A stretch of DNA of 64,000 nucleotides from Mangrovimonas sp. YM274 (lineage in GTDB: Bacteria > Bacteroidota > Bacteroidia > Flavobacteriales > Flavobacteriaceae), in contig NZ_CP133091.1 in assembly GCF_030908385.1 (NCBI RefSeq), forward strand, positions 3,095,501 through 3,159,500, given 5' to 3'. The notes beneath the pieces were generated by a model. The model saw only the letters and a list, made by a program, of their open reading frames with translations, was not told where the DNA came from and made no database searches. The translations under genes and the position numbers were made by a program. This document shows positions 19,083 through 28,455 of the stretch, piece after piece; positions within the stretch are counted from its first letter, which is position 1, and the number at the start of each line of letters is the position of its first letter.

Positions 19083-19852
19083 GGTTCTGTCGCGTTTGTA
19101 GAATTATGATCTAAAACCTCATAGATCGACTAACCTTATGCTGCCAGACTACAAAACGACTTATAAACAGATGAACACTTACTGTCCATCTGTCCCTTCT
19201 TAATCATATGTACTACCTCTATTCCCGCTATGCTTCGCCTGGCACTCTCAAAGTCACGGTACCCTTGCCTTACCCGTTTCTTTACAAACCTATGATCCTG
19301 TTCAACTATGTTGTTCAGGTATTTGCATTGGCGTATTTGGATATTGGTATAGGCACGCTTTTTGTAAACCTTTATCGCTCCTTTGTTGGATCCACTTTTG
19401 TCTATGTTAATCAAGAAAGGCCTACCATTGTTCTCTATCGCTCTTATCAAAAATGATTGTGCTGACATCCTTTGACGTCTCCTGGTAAGCAGAAAATCTA
19501 CGGTGTTTCCTTCTTTGTCTACTGCTCTGTATAAATACCGCCATTGCCCCTTCACTTTTATATATGTCTCATCCATCCTCCATCTTTTTCCAACAGAGCG
19601 CTTTCGCTTTCGGAAATTATCTTCTAACAAAGGACTAAACTTAAACACCCATCTCTGGATGGTTGCATGGTCAACACGAACACCTCTAATGGCCAATAAT
19701 TCCTCAATCTCCCGATAGCTCAAACCAAATCTGAACTTAAAATAGATAGCTTGCATAATCACTGACTTGGGAAATGAATGGCCTTGGAACATGTCTTTTT
19801 TATTTTAAAAATACAACTTTGTTTATTTTTCTAACTTAGATGCGACAGAACC
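19083..19852 (-). mobile_element. IS6-family insertion sequence, copy 2 (intact)
   Basis: A 770-bp element with the same ends as copy 1 (GGTTCTGTCGC and GCGACAGAACC). It encodes an uninterrupted transposase. The flanking 8-mers AAATCAAC and CATAGTAA do not match each other or those of copy 1. The two copies are direct repeats 12.6 kb apart and enclose the whole sigma/SusCD/phosphoesterase locus. Confidence 0.92.
19136..19792 (-). CDS. IS6-family DDE transposase
   Basis: 218 residues. An N-terminal helix-turn-helix-like region (about 15-55: GLSYREIEELLAIRGVRVDHATIQRW) is followed by the DDE core: MDETYIKVKG, INIDKSGSNKGAI and NNIVEQDHRFVKKR supply Asp, Asp and Glu. The length is somewhat short of IS26-type enzymes but complete. 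It catalyses replicative transposition of the element and of DNA between two copies. Confidence 0.93.
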   Translation of the reverse strand: MFQGHSFPKSVIMQAIYFKFRFGLSYREIEELLAIRGVRVDHATIQRWVFKFSPLLEDNFRKRKRSVGKRWRMDETYIKVKGQWRYLYRAVDKEGNTVDFLLTRRRQRMSAQSFLIRAIENNGRPFLINIDKSGSNKGAIKVYKKRAYTNIQIRQCKYLNNIVEQDHRFVKKRVRQGYRDFESARRSIAGIEVVHMIKKGQMDSKCSSVYKSFCSLAA

Positions 19853-19974
19853 CATAGTAAAAACAGATACAAAAAACAATTGACTTCAGGGAGAATCAAT
19901 AACAACAAACTAGCCATAAGTAATTCAATTATTATTGACATTTAGCAGAAGTGACTACATCTGGTGTCAACATT

Positions 19975-20492
19975 GAACTATTGATTTTCCATTTGGACTA
20001 TTGATTGAACCATTGATTTTCGATTTGAACTATTGATCGAACTATTGATTTTGCGAGTTGGACTATTGATTTGACATCAAGTGAAGTCAATAATCATTGG
20101 AAAAATCTAAAATTGAGGTAATAATCTTGTTGCCTTCCCTAAAAATGTATTACAAAACAATTACCAAAGCCATCGCCTTGGGGGATACAGTCCAACAGGA
20201 ATTACACTTTGGCAAAGTTTTGCTCTTTAAATTTAGAGAAAATCTAACCCAATAATATATAGTCAGGAACATGTTTATACTGCAACGATTGTTGTTCGAC
20301 CGTTGCAACGACCCCAAATTTGGGTACGTTTGTAACCATTTTTAGCCAAAAAGCTATTTTTTGACCACAACTGTCATCTCCAATCGAACAGTTGATTTTC
20401 CATTTGAACAGTTGACTGAACTGTTGACTGAACTATTGATTTTCCAACCAAACCATTGATTGAACAGTTGATTTTGGGTTTGAACCATTGAA
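19975..20492 (+). repeat. Cluster of 13 short GAACNRTTGA motifs in a 679-bp gene-free stretch
   Basis: Between the IS (19852) and the next gene (20532) no protein is encoded. Two groups, 19975-20070 (six copies) and 20386-20492 (seven copies), carry same-strand motifs of consensus RRAC(T/A/C)(A/G)TTGA(T/C). Examples are GAACTATTGAT, GAACAGTTGAT and GAACCATTGAT, often followed by TTTTCC. The motif equals one half of the palindromes in dispersed repeats A and B. This suggests a protein-binding cluster or decayed repeat array; the function is unknown. Confidence 0.65.
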
Positions 20493-20531
20493 TTGACTAC
20501 AGATGTTGTCAAAGGCAAACTACAAAACAGC

Positions 20532-21353
20532 TTAATTATCGTTCTTTCTTTTAAACCAACTTTTTTTAGGAGTTAACAAAAAGGACACTCCATAATAATC
20601 CCCTTGAACATCAAAAAAACCTTCTTTATTTTCTATTCCTTGTAAATTCTCAATGACATACCATCCTTCCGCTGTCCTAAAAAGATTATCATTATAAAAA
20701 AGAGCGACTTGAACCAATGCAAAATCAAAGTCATAATTAATCCCAATGGACAATTCACCAGAAAGGGTTATACTTGTTGTTTCTATTACCGAATTAAAAA
20801 TTCGATTAGACTCAGTTCCTCCTTCACTTGGCAAATTAAATGACATATAGATATCATCTTCTCCCAATGTTAGATTCAAATTAACTCCAAGGCCAAATAC
20901 GGCATTCAACTTTTCATTGACCCTTAAAAAATACTCAGGCTTGAATGGAATAGAAAACATATAAGTATTTAATGGATCTAAGCCTTTAAGAACCGATGAA
21001 TAATCCATTTGCTCAGACACACCTAGATCTTCATTTTTAATATTAATATCAAAATACGACTTAAAAGGCTTTGCAATTACTCCTGTTTTAAAATTGAAAT
21101 TGCCTGCTTGTGCAAAATTAAAGTAAAACCCAAATTGAAACGAAAACGAATCCTTAAAACCCAATGAAGGATAAGTGCTATGATCATAGTTTTGAGACAA
21201 ATTACCTGTTTGGAATGCTGGCTGAAATACTATACTTACTTTAGAAAAGTCCCTTTGGTAAAGAAGCTCCGCCTCCTGTGAATAACTAAAAACACAAAAA
21301 AAAGTTGCAAGCAATATGCTTGCAACTTTAGCCTTAATCAATTGGCATATCAT
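20532..21353 (-). CDS. Outer-membrane beta-barrel protein, uncharacterised
   Basis: Up to 273 residues with a signal peptide (LLATFFCVFSYSQ) and alternating beta-strand patterns (FSFQFGFYFNF, NFNFKTGVIAKPF, SGELSIGINYDFDFALVQV), as in small PorT-like barrels. The ORF start overlaps the end of the upstream lipoprotein by 20 bp; a TTG four codons later is an alternative start. It is probably translated together with that lipoprotein as an envelope pair. No specific function is recognised. Confidence 0.7.
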   Translation of the reverse strand: MICQLIKAKVASILLATFFCVFSYSQEAELLYQRDFSKVSIVFQPAFQTGNLSQNYDHSTYPSLGFKDSFSFQFGFYFNFAQAGNFNFKTGVIAKPFKSYFDINIKNEDLGVSEQMDYSSVLKGLDPLNTYMFSIPFKPEYFLRVNEKLNAVFGLGVNLNLTLGEDDIYMSFNLPSEGGTESNRIFNSVIETTSITLSGELSIGINYDFDFALVQVALFYNDNLFRTAEGWYVIENLQGIENKEGFFDVQGDYYGVSFLLTPKKSWFKRKNDN

Positions 21354-22500
21354 AAAAATCCTTGTTTATTATTAAAATTTGCCCCTGTTTATGAAGGCTA
21401 TACAACTTATTATCCTTAACACTCAGATACTGTAAGTCAGGAAGAGTTCCATCAAAGGGTTCAATAGTCATTTTCGCTTTCACTCTCCTCCTTCTCTTTT
21501 CCTTAATCTTTTTTATTGGGTCTATAATAGCCTGACAGGCATTATATCCAATACCATCTGATCCTACAGTCGCTCCATCAATTCCTGCCGTAATCCACGT
21601 TCTTCTATTTTTCCACTCTCCATTCTTCCTCTTATACCCTTTAGTTTTAACCTTTATTCTACTTTTGGAAATTACGGATGTTCCATATACATTGCCAAAT
21701 TCTCTTCTAATTTTGCTAATTTGTTTAAGTCTTTTTCCATTTGCATCATCATAATGATAGTCAACTTCCTTCACTTTGTATTTACATCCACTTGGGGGAT
21801 CTATTCTTTGCTCTTCAACAACTACTACATTTGGATTCCCTGAAGGAACGTTACCACTACTCACCTGGGCCATAGCCTGTTGATCATTATTATGAACTTC
21901 TATATAATTACCATTGTCATCCAAAAATTTGTAATAAACAAAATTAGACTTATCACCAATCAAAACTTCTGCATTAACACTCAATAAGGCTCTTTCAGTT
22001 TCATCATCAATAAAATGGTTATCTGGATCAGTAGTAGGATCCCACAAACCATCACCTTGTTGACTTAACCATATCTCCTCCAAGGCGGCAATATTAGCAC
22101 GGAGCGAGCAAAATTCCAAATCTGATTCAAATTGTACAAGCTTATCGTCTTCATCAAAACCTGCTGCATCAGCCAATGCATCATACTGATCATCTGAGAT
22201 ACCGCTTGGAACAGTTGCATCAAATGCATCACAATACGTATCTATCATATCATCAAGCTGATCTACCGTTTGCCAATATACATCCCAACTAGGAAACATT
22301 AGAATATTATTGGTACAATTTGTACCATTATTAATTGACAATGACTCAATACTGCCAAAATAACTACTTACTTTCTGCATAGTTTCAGCAGAAGTATCTA
22401 CTTTACCTTCCCCTTCTTTTGAAAAATTATCTTCCTCACAAGAAGTAAAAAACAAAGCTCCAAGAAAGAGCATTGTGAAAAAATTAAAATTTGCTTTCAT
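21334..22500 (-). CDS. Lipoprotein of unknown function
   Basis: 388 residues with a clear lipobox (GALFFTSCEED). The middle is acidic and Asp/Asn-rich (about 80-200). A Lys/Arg-rich segment with many basic residues follows (about 250-345, GYKRKNGEWKNRRTW and KKIKEKRRRRVKAK). No family is recognised. It overlaps the beta-barrel gene downstream and lies beyond the response-regulator terminator, so it forms its own two-gene unit. Confidence 0.65.
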   Translation of the reverse strand: MKANFNFFTMLFLGALFFTSCEEDNFSKEGEGKVDTSAETMQKVSSYFGSIESLSINNGTNCTNNILMFPSWDVYWQTVDQLDDMIDTYCDAFDATVPSGISDDQYDALADAAGFDEDDKLVQFESDLEFCSLRANIAALEEIWLSQQGDGLWDPTTDPDNHFIDDETERALLSVNAEVLIGDKSNFVYYKFLDDNGNYIEVHNNDQQAMAQVSSGNVPSGNPNVVVVEEQRIDPPSGCKYKVKEVDYHYDDANGKRLKQISKIRREFGNVYGTSVISKSRIKVKTKGYKRKNGEWKNRRTWITAGIDGATVGSDGIGYNACQAIIDPIKKIKEKRRRRVKAKMTIEPFDGTLPDLQYLSVKDNKLYSLHKQGQILIINKDFYDMPID

Positions 22501-22710
22501 TATAAAATTTTATTGGTTTACAACTCCAATTATAATCAAAAACAAAAGCTTCCCATTAAGCAACTTCCTTTAAAATTTAAAGCAAATCACCCAACGAAAA
22601 AATATTTAGTTGTAATACATTCGCAATGTTAGTTACAAAGCAATTATTATATTTTCCCACCCCCAAGTTTGCTTAGGGCGACATTATAAGTCAGTTAATT
22701 GCATTAAAAA

Positions 22711-22745
22711 AAAGCCATCGTGATAACATTCATCATGATGGCTTT
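22711..22745 (-). terminator. Terminator of the histidine kinase/response regulator unit
   Basis: A 14-bp stem with one mismatch (AAAGCCATCGTGAT / CATCATGATGGCTTT) is followed on the minus strand by T8. It begins 3 bp after the response-regulator stop codon. Confidence 0.85.
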
Positions 22746-22747
22746 CT

Positions 22748-23422
22748 TCAAATAAAGCCTTTATCCCTTGCTTCTTTAATCAATACCCTATCGTCCCTAT
22801 CTTCTACATTAAATACTTCCTTAAGTCTACGCTTTCTATATTCAATAGCACTTGTACTCAAGGGAATTAGTTTTGGCAACTCTACCATTTTAGTACCTTT
22901 GGAAAGCTCATATAATATCTGCCTATCCAAAGAATCAACAAATACATCACTGGAAATTTGCGACCTAAAAAGCTTAAGAACTGTTTTGTCATAATAGGGA
23001 GAACCAGACAAAACTGTTTCAATAGCGACAACAAGTGTTTTGGGATCTACATCCGACTTTATCAAAAAACCTTCAGGATTAATACTTTTAATAATATTCT
23101 GAATCCTAAAATTATTATTATACATAGTGGATACAATAATCTTCGTAGTTGGGTCCAGGTCTTTAATTTCGATCCCCAAATCTTCCCCCGAAATCAATTT
23201 CCTATCCAAAGATGATGGCAAGTTAATATCCAAAAGCACCAAGTCAAACTTAATTGACTTCAGGCTATCGGAAATTTTTTGATAGGCTGTATCTATATCT
23301 TTAGCGTAATCTATATTAAATGTATAGTTCGAGGATCGTTTTTCCACTTTTTCAAAAGCCATTTTATAAGCATTTGCAATTAATGGATGATCATCTACAA
23401 TTAGAATATTTAGTTGGTTCAT
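22748..23422 (-). CDS. Response regulator with receiver and HTH domains
   Basis: 224 residues. The receiver domain (about 5-130) has the acidic pair VDDHP and phospho-acceptor Asp65 (LVLLDINLP). The C-terminal helix-turn-helix (about 155-215) is LuxR-like but divergent: LDRQILYELSKGTKMVELPKLI, then STSAIEYRKRRLKEVF. It lies 10 bp after the histidine kinase and is its probable partner. Output genes are not identifiable here; the adjacent lipoprotein/barrel pair is a candidate. Confidence 0.88.
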   Translation of the reverse strand: MNQLNILIVDDHPLIANAYKMAFEKVEKRSSNYTFNIDYAKDIDTAYQKISDSLKSIKFDLVLLDINLPSSLDRKLISGEDLGIEIKDLDPTTKIIVSTMYNNNFRIQNIIKSINPEGFLIKSDVDPKTLVVAIETVLSGSPYYDKTVLKLFRSQISSDVFVDSLDRQILYELSKGTKMVELPKLIPLSTSAIEYRKRRLKEVFNVEDRDDRVLIKEARDKGFI

Positions 23423-23432
23423 GTTAAATCAT

Positions 23433-25496
23433 CTATTTTGGCAGTTTAAATTCTATTTTAGTTCCTTGATTAAATTTTGATTCGATTTTAAATTCCCCTC
23501 TCTGTTGGCTTACCCTTTGCGAAATATTTTGCAGCCCAATTCCTTTAGAATTCATTCCAACATCAAAACCTACACCATCATCTTCAACCATAACACTTAC
23601 AGCCTTGACAGAAGGAAAATTAAACAAAACATTAACATGATTTGCATTTGCATGCTTATTTATATTCAATAACATTTCCTGCAAAATTCTATAACAATTA
23701 AATTTTGTAGTATAACTCAATTCATCCAAGTTAATGTTTTCGCTGTATCGCAATTTATAACTGTATTTTCCAATCGTACTTTGCTTCTTTATAAGCGATT
23801 CTATTGACTCCATAAAACTGTTTTCTGATCTAAATAGATCATTTTTCAATTCATGAGAAACAACCCTTATCTCCTTCTCTATTTGATGTAATTCCCCAAT
23901 CAAATTATTATATTTCTTAAGGGTATCTTCTTGTCCTCCTATCTCAAGAAATCCTAAGCCAAGACGAGTACCATACAGTTTTCCCAATATACCATCATGT
24001 AATTCCCTTGAAATTCTTTCACGTTCATTTAAACGCCCTTCTTCCAATTTGTTTTGTTGATCCATCACTAGCTTATATATTTCCTCTTCAGCCTCTAGGT
24101 TTTTGGATTTAAGTTGCAAGTTTTTATGCTTTGAATTTTGGAGTTGAATGTAATACAACGCCGAAAGCAACAACAATAAAAGTGTACTAACAACTATTAT
24201 GAAAGTTCGTTGAGAAGATAAAGTGTTTGCTTCTGCAATATGTTCATCGGTTTCATATTGGATACGGCTAATTTTATTTTGCAACCTCCTACCATTAAGC
24301 TCAATTTCATTATCTAATTTCACATATTTCGACATATATACATTGGCACTTGCAGGGTTATATTGCGACAGCTGCTTAAGTGCGTCAAGTAAATCTCTGT
24401 TATTTTTAATTTCGTCTGCCAATAGATAAGCTTCTTCTGTCAATCGAAAAGCTGTTAAAGTATCTTTTTTTAATGCATAATACTCCCCTAAATGTAACTT
24501 GCTTAAAATAATGCCAGACCTAATTTTCAAACTATCTCTTATTGACAAAGCTCTTGTCAAATCATCAAAAACATTTACGGTATCTTTTGTCAAAAGTCTT
24601 GTATAGGCAACATTGTCAATCGATCTTGCATATGACCGTAGGTCATGATGATCTAAATATTCTAATGATTTATTAAAATACTGCAGAGCTTTTTGGTAAT
24701 CTTTCGACTTTAAATAAGTACTTCCAAAATTATTGAATACTCCTTTTTTGAGATTTATTACTTCATCTGGTGAGAAACTATCTAATACTTTAAGAGCTTT
24801 GTTTAAATATTCTTCTGCCAGTTCATATTCACCAATATTCTCATAAATTATTCCCAGAAGGTTGTAGCATCTAAATTCTGGTAATGGATCAGAATTTTTT
24901 TTAACTAAATCTAAAGATTGAAACAAATTGTTTTCCGCTCCAGCATAATCCTTTAATCGTCCTTGGATATAGGCCATATTATACAACATAGATCCAGCGT
25001 TAAAATCATCCTTTAATTGCTTATACGTTTTTTTTGCCTGATAATAATGGTAGTAAGCAGAATCATAAATTTCCCGCTCATCAAAATACAAACCTTTTGA
25101 TAGGTGAACCCAAGTAAGACTTCCCGTATCTTTCAACTTCTCTGCTAAATTTACAGCTTCCTTATTTACTGAGTAAAACAATAAAGAGTCATTTTCTTTA
25201 CGTGAAAAGTATGAGAGTTTTCTAAAGTAATACTCCTTGGTAGGATCATCCTCCAATTGTTTAGTTTTTTCAAAGGCGGAAATAAGCAACTCAAGCTTTT
25301 GCTTCTTATCTTTCTTGGAAATTTTATAAGTACTAAAAAGACTCAAAATATCATTATGAATAATTTGATCTTCATTTCCTTCTATACCCTTTTCTTTAGT
25401 GCAAGCAAGTAAGACTATTGAACAAATTACTAAAATGACTCTAATGTTTGTTTTCAATTTAAAAGCAATTATCGCGTTGAAATTAAAAAAAGCCAT
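23433..25496 (-). CDS. TPR-containing sensor histidine kinase (HisKA_3 type)
   Basis: A sensor of up to 687 residues. An N-terminal hydrophobic segment ends in LLACTKE (lipobox-like). Tetratricopeptide repeats span about 55-400, with one membrane helix at about 425-447 and a coiled coil. The dimerisation motif ERERISRELHDGILG carries the phospho-acceptor His, and the HATPase has DDGVGFDVG and KGIGLQN. The ORF's first ATG lies inside a terminator hairpin (25485-25523); a TTG at 25457, just before KTNIRVILV, would give a better signal sequence. This family senses extracytoplasmic cues through the TPR domain. Confidence 0.9.
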   Translation of the reverse strand: MAFFNFNAIIAFKLKTNIRVILVICSIVLLACTKEKGIEGNEDQIIHNDILSLFSTYKISKKDKKQKLELLISAFEKTKQLEDDPTKEYYFRKLSYFSRKENDSLLFYSVNKEAVNLAEKLKDTGSLTWVHLSKGLYFDEREIYDSAYYHYYQAKKTYKQLKDDFNAGSMLYNMAYIQGRLKDYAGAENNLFQSLDLVKKNSDPLPEFRCYNLLGIIYENIGEYELAEEYLNKALKVLDSFSPDEVINLKKGVFNNFGSTYLKSKDYQKALQYFNKSLEYLDHHDLRSYARSIDNVAYTRLLTKDTVNVFDDLTRALSIRDSLKIRSGIILSKLHLGEYYALKKDTLTAFRLTEEAYLLADEIKNNRDLLDALKQLSQYNPASANVYMSKYVKLDNEIELNGRRLQNKISRIQYETDEHIAEANTLSSQRTFIIVVSTLLLLLLSALYYIQLQNSKHKNLQLKSKNLEAEEEIYKLVMDQQNKLEEGRLNERERISRELHDGILGKLYGTRLGLGFLEIGGQEDTLKKYNNLIGELHQIEKEIRVVSHELKNDLFRSENSFMESIESLIKKQSTIGKYSYKLRYSENINLDELSYTTKFNCYRILQEMLLNINKHANANHVNVLFNFPSVKAVSVMVEDDGVGFDVGMNSKGIGLQNISQRVSQQRGEFKIESKFNQGTKIEFKLPK

Positions 25497-25523
25497 TAAT
25501 ATATTCTACTAATGGCTTTTTTT
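25485..25523 (-). terminator. Terminator that overlaps the kinase start region
   Basis: An 8-bp stem AGCCATTA / TAATGGCT, extended by flanking A6/T6 tracts, lies after the small lipoprotein gene. The stem contains the first possible ATG of the kinase. It would either separate the two genes or work as an attenuator in the kinase leader. Confidence 0.7.
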
Positions 25524-25547
25524 TATTGTGAACAAAAATTCTATCTT

Positions 25548-25724
25548 TTACGGAATGGTAGGTACTGGTTCCGAATCTCCATTTTTACCAGTGCCATCCT
25601 CCTCCTCTCCAGTTGCATAGTGCTCAAGGGTGGTTTGATCATCATCATAAATCGATTGTTCAGTACAAGAAAAAGTTATAATCGCCAATAAAATGGCTAT
25701 AAAAAAATATTTAGCATTCTTCAT
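25548..25724 (-). CDS. Very small lipoprotein
   Basis: 58 residues from the Met at 25724 (MKNAKYFFIAIL); an upstream in-frame Met would add nine residues before the signal. The lipobox is ITFSCTEQ, followed by a short acidic, Gly/Pro-rich mature peptide with no fold signature. It is directly upstream of the TPR kinase, separated by a terminator. It could be a sensed or regulatory lipopeptide, but that is inference from position. Confidence 0.6.
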   Translation of the reverse strand: MKNAKYFFIAILLAIITFSCTEQSIYDDDQTTLEHYATGEEEDGTGKNGDSEPVPTIP

Positions 25725-25953
25725 TTTTTGAAATTTTAAGGTTATTGTCAAATAATTGGGCTGTCCAATTTTGGCCTAAATTGGACGCTGAACAATGGGG
25801 TTTGCTGCCCATTAATCCTTATGAAGAAGCTTCTTTCGGAGACAAAAGTAATAGCACCTTTGTCTTTTAACTATTAATTTGAGACCAGCTTAGTGAACAT
25901 AGTAATTCTGATAGTGAACTGGTAAGTTTTGATGGTGAAACACCTAGTTTCCA

Positions 25954-26667
25954 TTATATAGTTCTTTGCTCAAATTGATGGTTGAGGAGTTTCAAGTCTT
26001 CAGCATAACTCTTTGAAAAAGGAATGCCTTCAATACAATGTTTTAAATAACATCTTTGCTTGCCAAAGTTGATTCGTGAAATAAAATCTTGATTTATAAT
26101 ATAACTTTTATGAATCCTTAAAAAGTTTTTGGGTAAGGATTTTTGAAATGTTTTTAACGTTTTAAAAGCAGTGATCTCTTCCCCATTCTTCATATAGAAA
26201 TCTGTAGAATTGTTATCGGCCTTTAGAAAAAGAATATCCCTTGTATTTAAAAACTGATAGTCATTATATGATTTCAAACAAATTGTGTGACCTTTATCGA
26301 TGGAAAACTGTTTAAGATATTTTAGTACAGCCTTCCTAACGTCCAACTCCTTCAAGGGCAAGGTCAAATAATCAACAAAACCATGCTTAATGGCCTCATA
26401 AGCCAAATCCTTTCCTTTTGAAAGCCCAATTACCTTTGGAATTTCGCTTAAATACTGGTGAAGTTCATTAACGAGTAGAAAGGGATTATCTGAGAAATTA
26501 TCAAGATTTATAAAAACCAGATCTGGTTTTTTACTTAGTGTTAAATTAAAGCCACTATCTAGGTCAGACCTAGCCCCCAATGCACAAAGACCTGGAATCG
26601 TATTAATAATACCTTCCAAATCTTTTGCAACAACACCATCCTTCTCTAAAATACAATACAACTTCAT
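25954..26667 (-). CDS. LytTR-type response regulator with degenerate receiver
   Basis: 237 residues. The N-terminal receiver-like domain (about 1-120) has Asn54 in LVFIN where the phospho-accepting Asp normally sits, and the first acidic patch is weak (LEKDG). The C-terminal LytTR DNA-binding domain (about 130-230) is well kept: IHKSYIINQDFISRI is its hallmark. It probably regulates without classical phosphorylation. It stands alone, with 286 bp to the divergent lipoprotein gene at 26927. Confidence 0.85.
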   Translation of the reverse strand: MKLYCILEKDGVVAKDLEGIINTIPGLCALGARSDLDSGFNLTLSKKPDLVFINLDNFSDNPFLLVNELHQYLSEIPKVIGLSKGKDLAYEAIKHGFVDYLTLPLKELDVRKAVLKYLKQFSIDKGHTICLKSYNDYQFLNTRDILFLKADNNSTDFYMKNGEEITAFKTLKTFQKSLPKNFLRIHKSYIINQDFISRINFGKQRCYLKHCIEGIPFSKSYAEDLKLLNHQFEQRTI

Positions 26668-26926
26668 AAAAAATATCCGTGCCGAAATATATTCTATGTC
26701 AACTTTAGAGGTTTAAGGATTCCTCTCGAAAATTTCAATGTAATCCCTTAATTTATAATTAGAGTTAAGTGATAGTTTAGCCATCCTTATTCAAATAACG
26801 GTCACCGAAGGGCTTACCACCCAAAGTCAAAACGTATGTGAAATTCCATTGAAAAGACATAAAAAATAAAATGGGCGAGGTAGACGAAAATCGAAAGAGT
26901 AGCACTAAACTTTTAATTAATTATAT

Positions 26927-27532
26927 ATGAAAACTATCAATAAATTATTCGCTACAATTTGCATATTAAGTATCTTCATGAGTTGCAGTAACGAATCTGA
27001 AAGCATAGATGTCCTTAACGCCCAAGAAACCAATTCAAGTCAACAAAGAAGTAGTCTGTCTACTGATATTGACAATTTTGTTTCATCCTTTTATAATAGT
27101 TCTTTTGAATATGGATCATCCATCGAAACAACTGATGATATTGGAACATACACGGTAACAGAAGTTCTTGTAAATTCGGAGTCAAGAGCAAGAGGCTATG
27201 TTGTAACTGAAAAATCTTCCGGTAAATTTCTATATTTTGTAGACGTAAATAGAATTGATTATGAGATGACCTCCATAGACATAACTATTAACGAGACAAA
27301 AATCACTAATAATATCGACTCACACAATGATTACTTTCTTACGAATGAATTCGATTTTATTGGAATAATACAAACGGAAAACTCAAGTTCTGGACGAAAA
27401 AGAAAATTTTGGGGTTGGAGTGATTGGGAACAAAATAGCCCTTGTGACGAAACTGGACATATGCTTATCATAAGAGAGCACTTTGTACTTTTCATGCATA
27501 ATGTTTATGAATTTAATTTAGTACCTTGTTAA
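26927..27532 (+). CDS. Lipoprotein of unknown function
   Basis: 201 residues with the lipobox IFMSCSNES and a mature domain with mixed beta pattern. A Cys-containing tail (NSPCDETGH, NLVPC) contains WGWSDWEQ. No family is recognised. It is first in a run of four plus-strand envelope genes, with a hairpin behind it. Confidence 0.6.
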   Translation: MKTINKLFATICILSIFMSCSNESESIDVLNAQETNSSQQRSSLSTDIDNFVSSFYNSSFEYGSSIETTDDIGTYTVTEVLVNSESRARGYVVTEKSSGKFLYFVDVNRIDYEMTSIDITINETKITNNIDSHNDYFLTNEFDFIGIIQTENSSSGRKRKFWGWSDWEQNSPCDETGHMLIIREHFVLFMHNVYEFNLVPC

Positions 27533-27545
27533 AATTAACATTACT

Positions 27546-27571
27546 CAATCGCCTGATTATTTAGGCGATTG
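27546..27571 (+). terminator. Hairpin after the lipoprotein gene
   Basis: A 9-bp stem CAATCGCCT / AGGCGATTG with an 8-nt loop lies 13 bp after the stop codon. It lacks a strong T tract, so termination may be partial. Confidence 0.55.
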
Positions 27572-27585
27572 ATTAAAAGAATATT

Positions 27586-28440
27586 ATGAAAAAATTAATC
27601 ACAAATTTTTACTTTATATTATTCATTGGCTTTCCTTGCTTTTCTCAGGAATTTCATATAAAAACGAATCTCGAAGAAAATGTACCATATGCTAGTGTAA
27701 TATTCTTTAGGAACGACACCATAGTTGGAGGAACATATTCAAATGAATTAGGCATTGTAAGAATAAATTCAAATGAAGATATTGACAAAATAACAATATC
27801 TCACTTAGGATTTAAATCAAAACAATTAAAAAGAGAAGAACTAAGGCCCGAAATTTTATTGGAAGAAAATTCTTTTGAACTTCCTGAAATTATAGTTTCG
27901 AAACGAAATATCGAACCAATTTTATTAGGTCATAAAGTCAAACGAAAAAAAACATTTATTTCCTCTCGTAAAGGATTAGAGCTGGCCACTTTGATTTACA
28001 AAAATGATATCCCTGATGGTTATTATCTTAAAAATTTTCAATTTAGAATAAAACGTAAAAGTGAAGATAGAACAGTAGTCCTAAAATTAAACTTATATGC
28101 AAATGTTAATAATTTCCCAGGAGAAATTATTAACGCAAATCAAGATATCACAATTGCAGTTAGACCACATGAGAAAGGAGATATTTTAGTTAATCTAGAA
28201 AAATATAATTTACTGTTTCCTTCAGAAGGTGCTTTTTTAAGTTTAGAGTGGCTGGGACTGATTGATGAAAAGGGTAATTTCGTAGAAACCAATTCATATT
28301 ATGATAGTCCCATTGCATTTAACAGGGAAGAAAATAAATCCTACACTTTTATACGTAACAAGTTAAAAAAGACGAATTGGGGAAATTTTGATTTGAATGG
28401 ACAATTAGTAGTCCCTGCTTTTTCCATAGAAATCAATTAA
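27586..28440 (+). CDS. Secreted protein with carboxypeptidase-regulatory-like domain
   Basis: 284 residues: a signal peptide (about 1-20, ending CFSQ), then a peptidase-associated beta sandwich (about 25-110, VPYASVIFF, then ISHLGFKSKQL). A C-terminal beta-rich region (about 130-284) is shared with the gene at 28997. Such domains usually precede TonB receptors but here stand alone. It is probably periplasmic or surface-exposed; its role is unknown. Confidence 0.65.
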   Translation: MKKLITNFYFILFIGFPCFSQEFHIKTNLEENVPYASVIFFRNDTIVGGTYSNELGIVRINSNEDIDKITISHLGFKSKQLKREELRPEILLEENSFELPEIIVSKRNIEPILLGHKVKRKKTFISSRKGLELATLIYKNDIPDGYYLKNFQFRIKRKSEDRTVVLKLNLYANVNNFPGEIINANQDITIAVRPHEKGDILVNLEKYNLLFPSEGAFLSLEWLGLIDEKGNFVETNSYYDSPIAFNREENKSYTFIRNKLKKTNWGNFDLNGQLVVPAFSIEIN

Positions 28441-28455
28441 CAAACTATACCCAAA

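Noticed and set aside
5742-19852. Target-site duplications flanking the IS6 copies or the composite
   Set aside because: Eight-base flanks AAAAAAGC, AATATTTG, AAATCAAC and CATAGTAA do not match in any combination, so the transposition history cannot be proven here.
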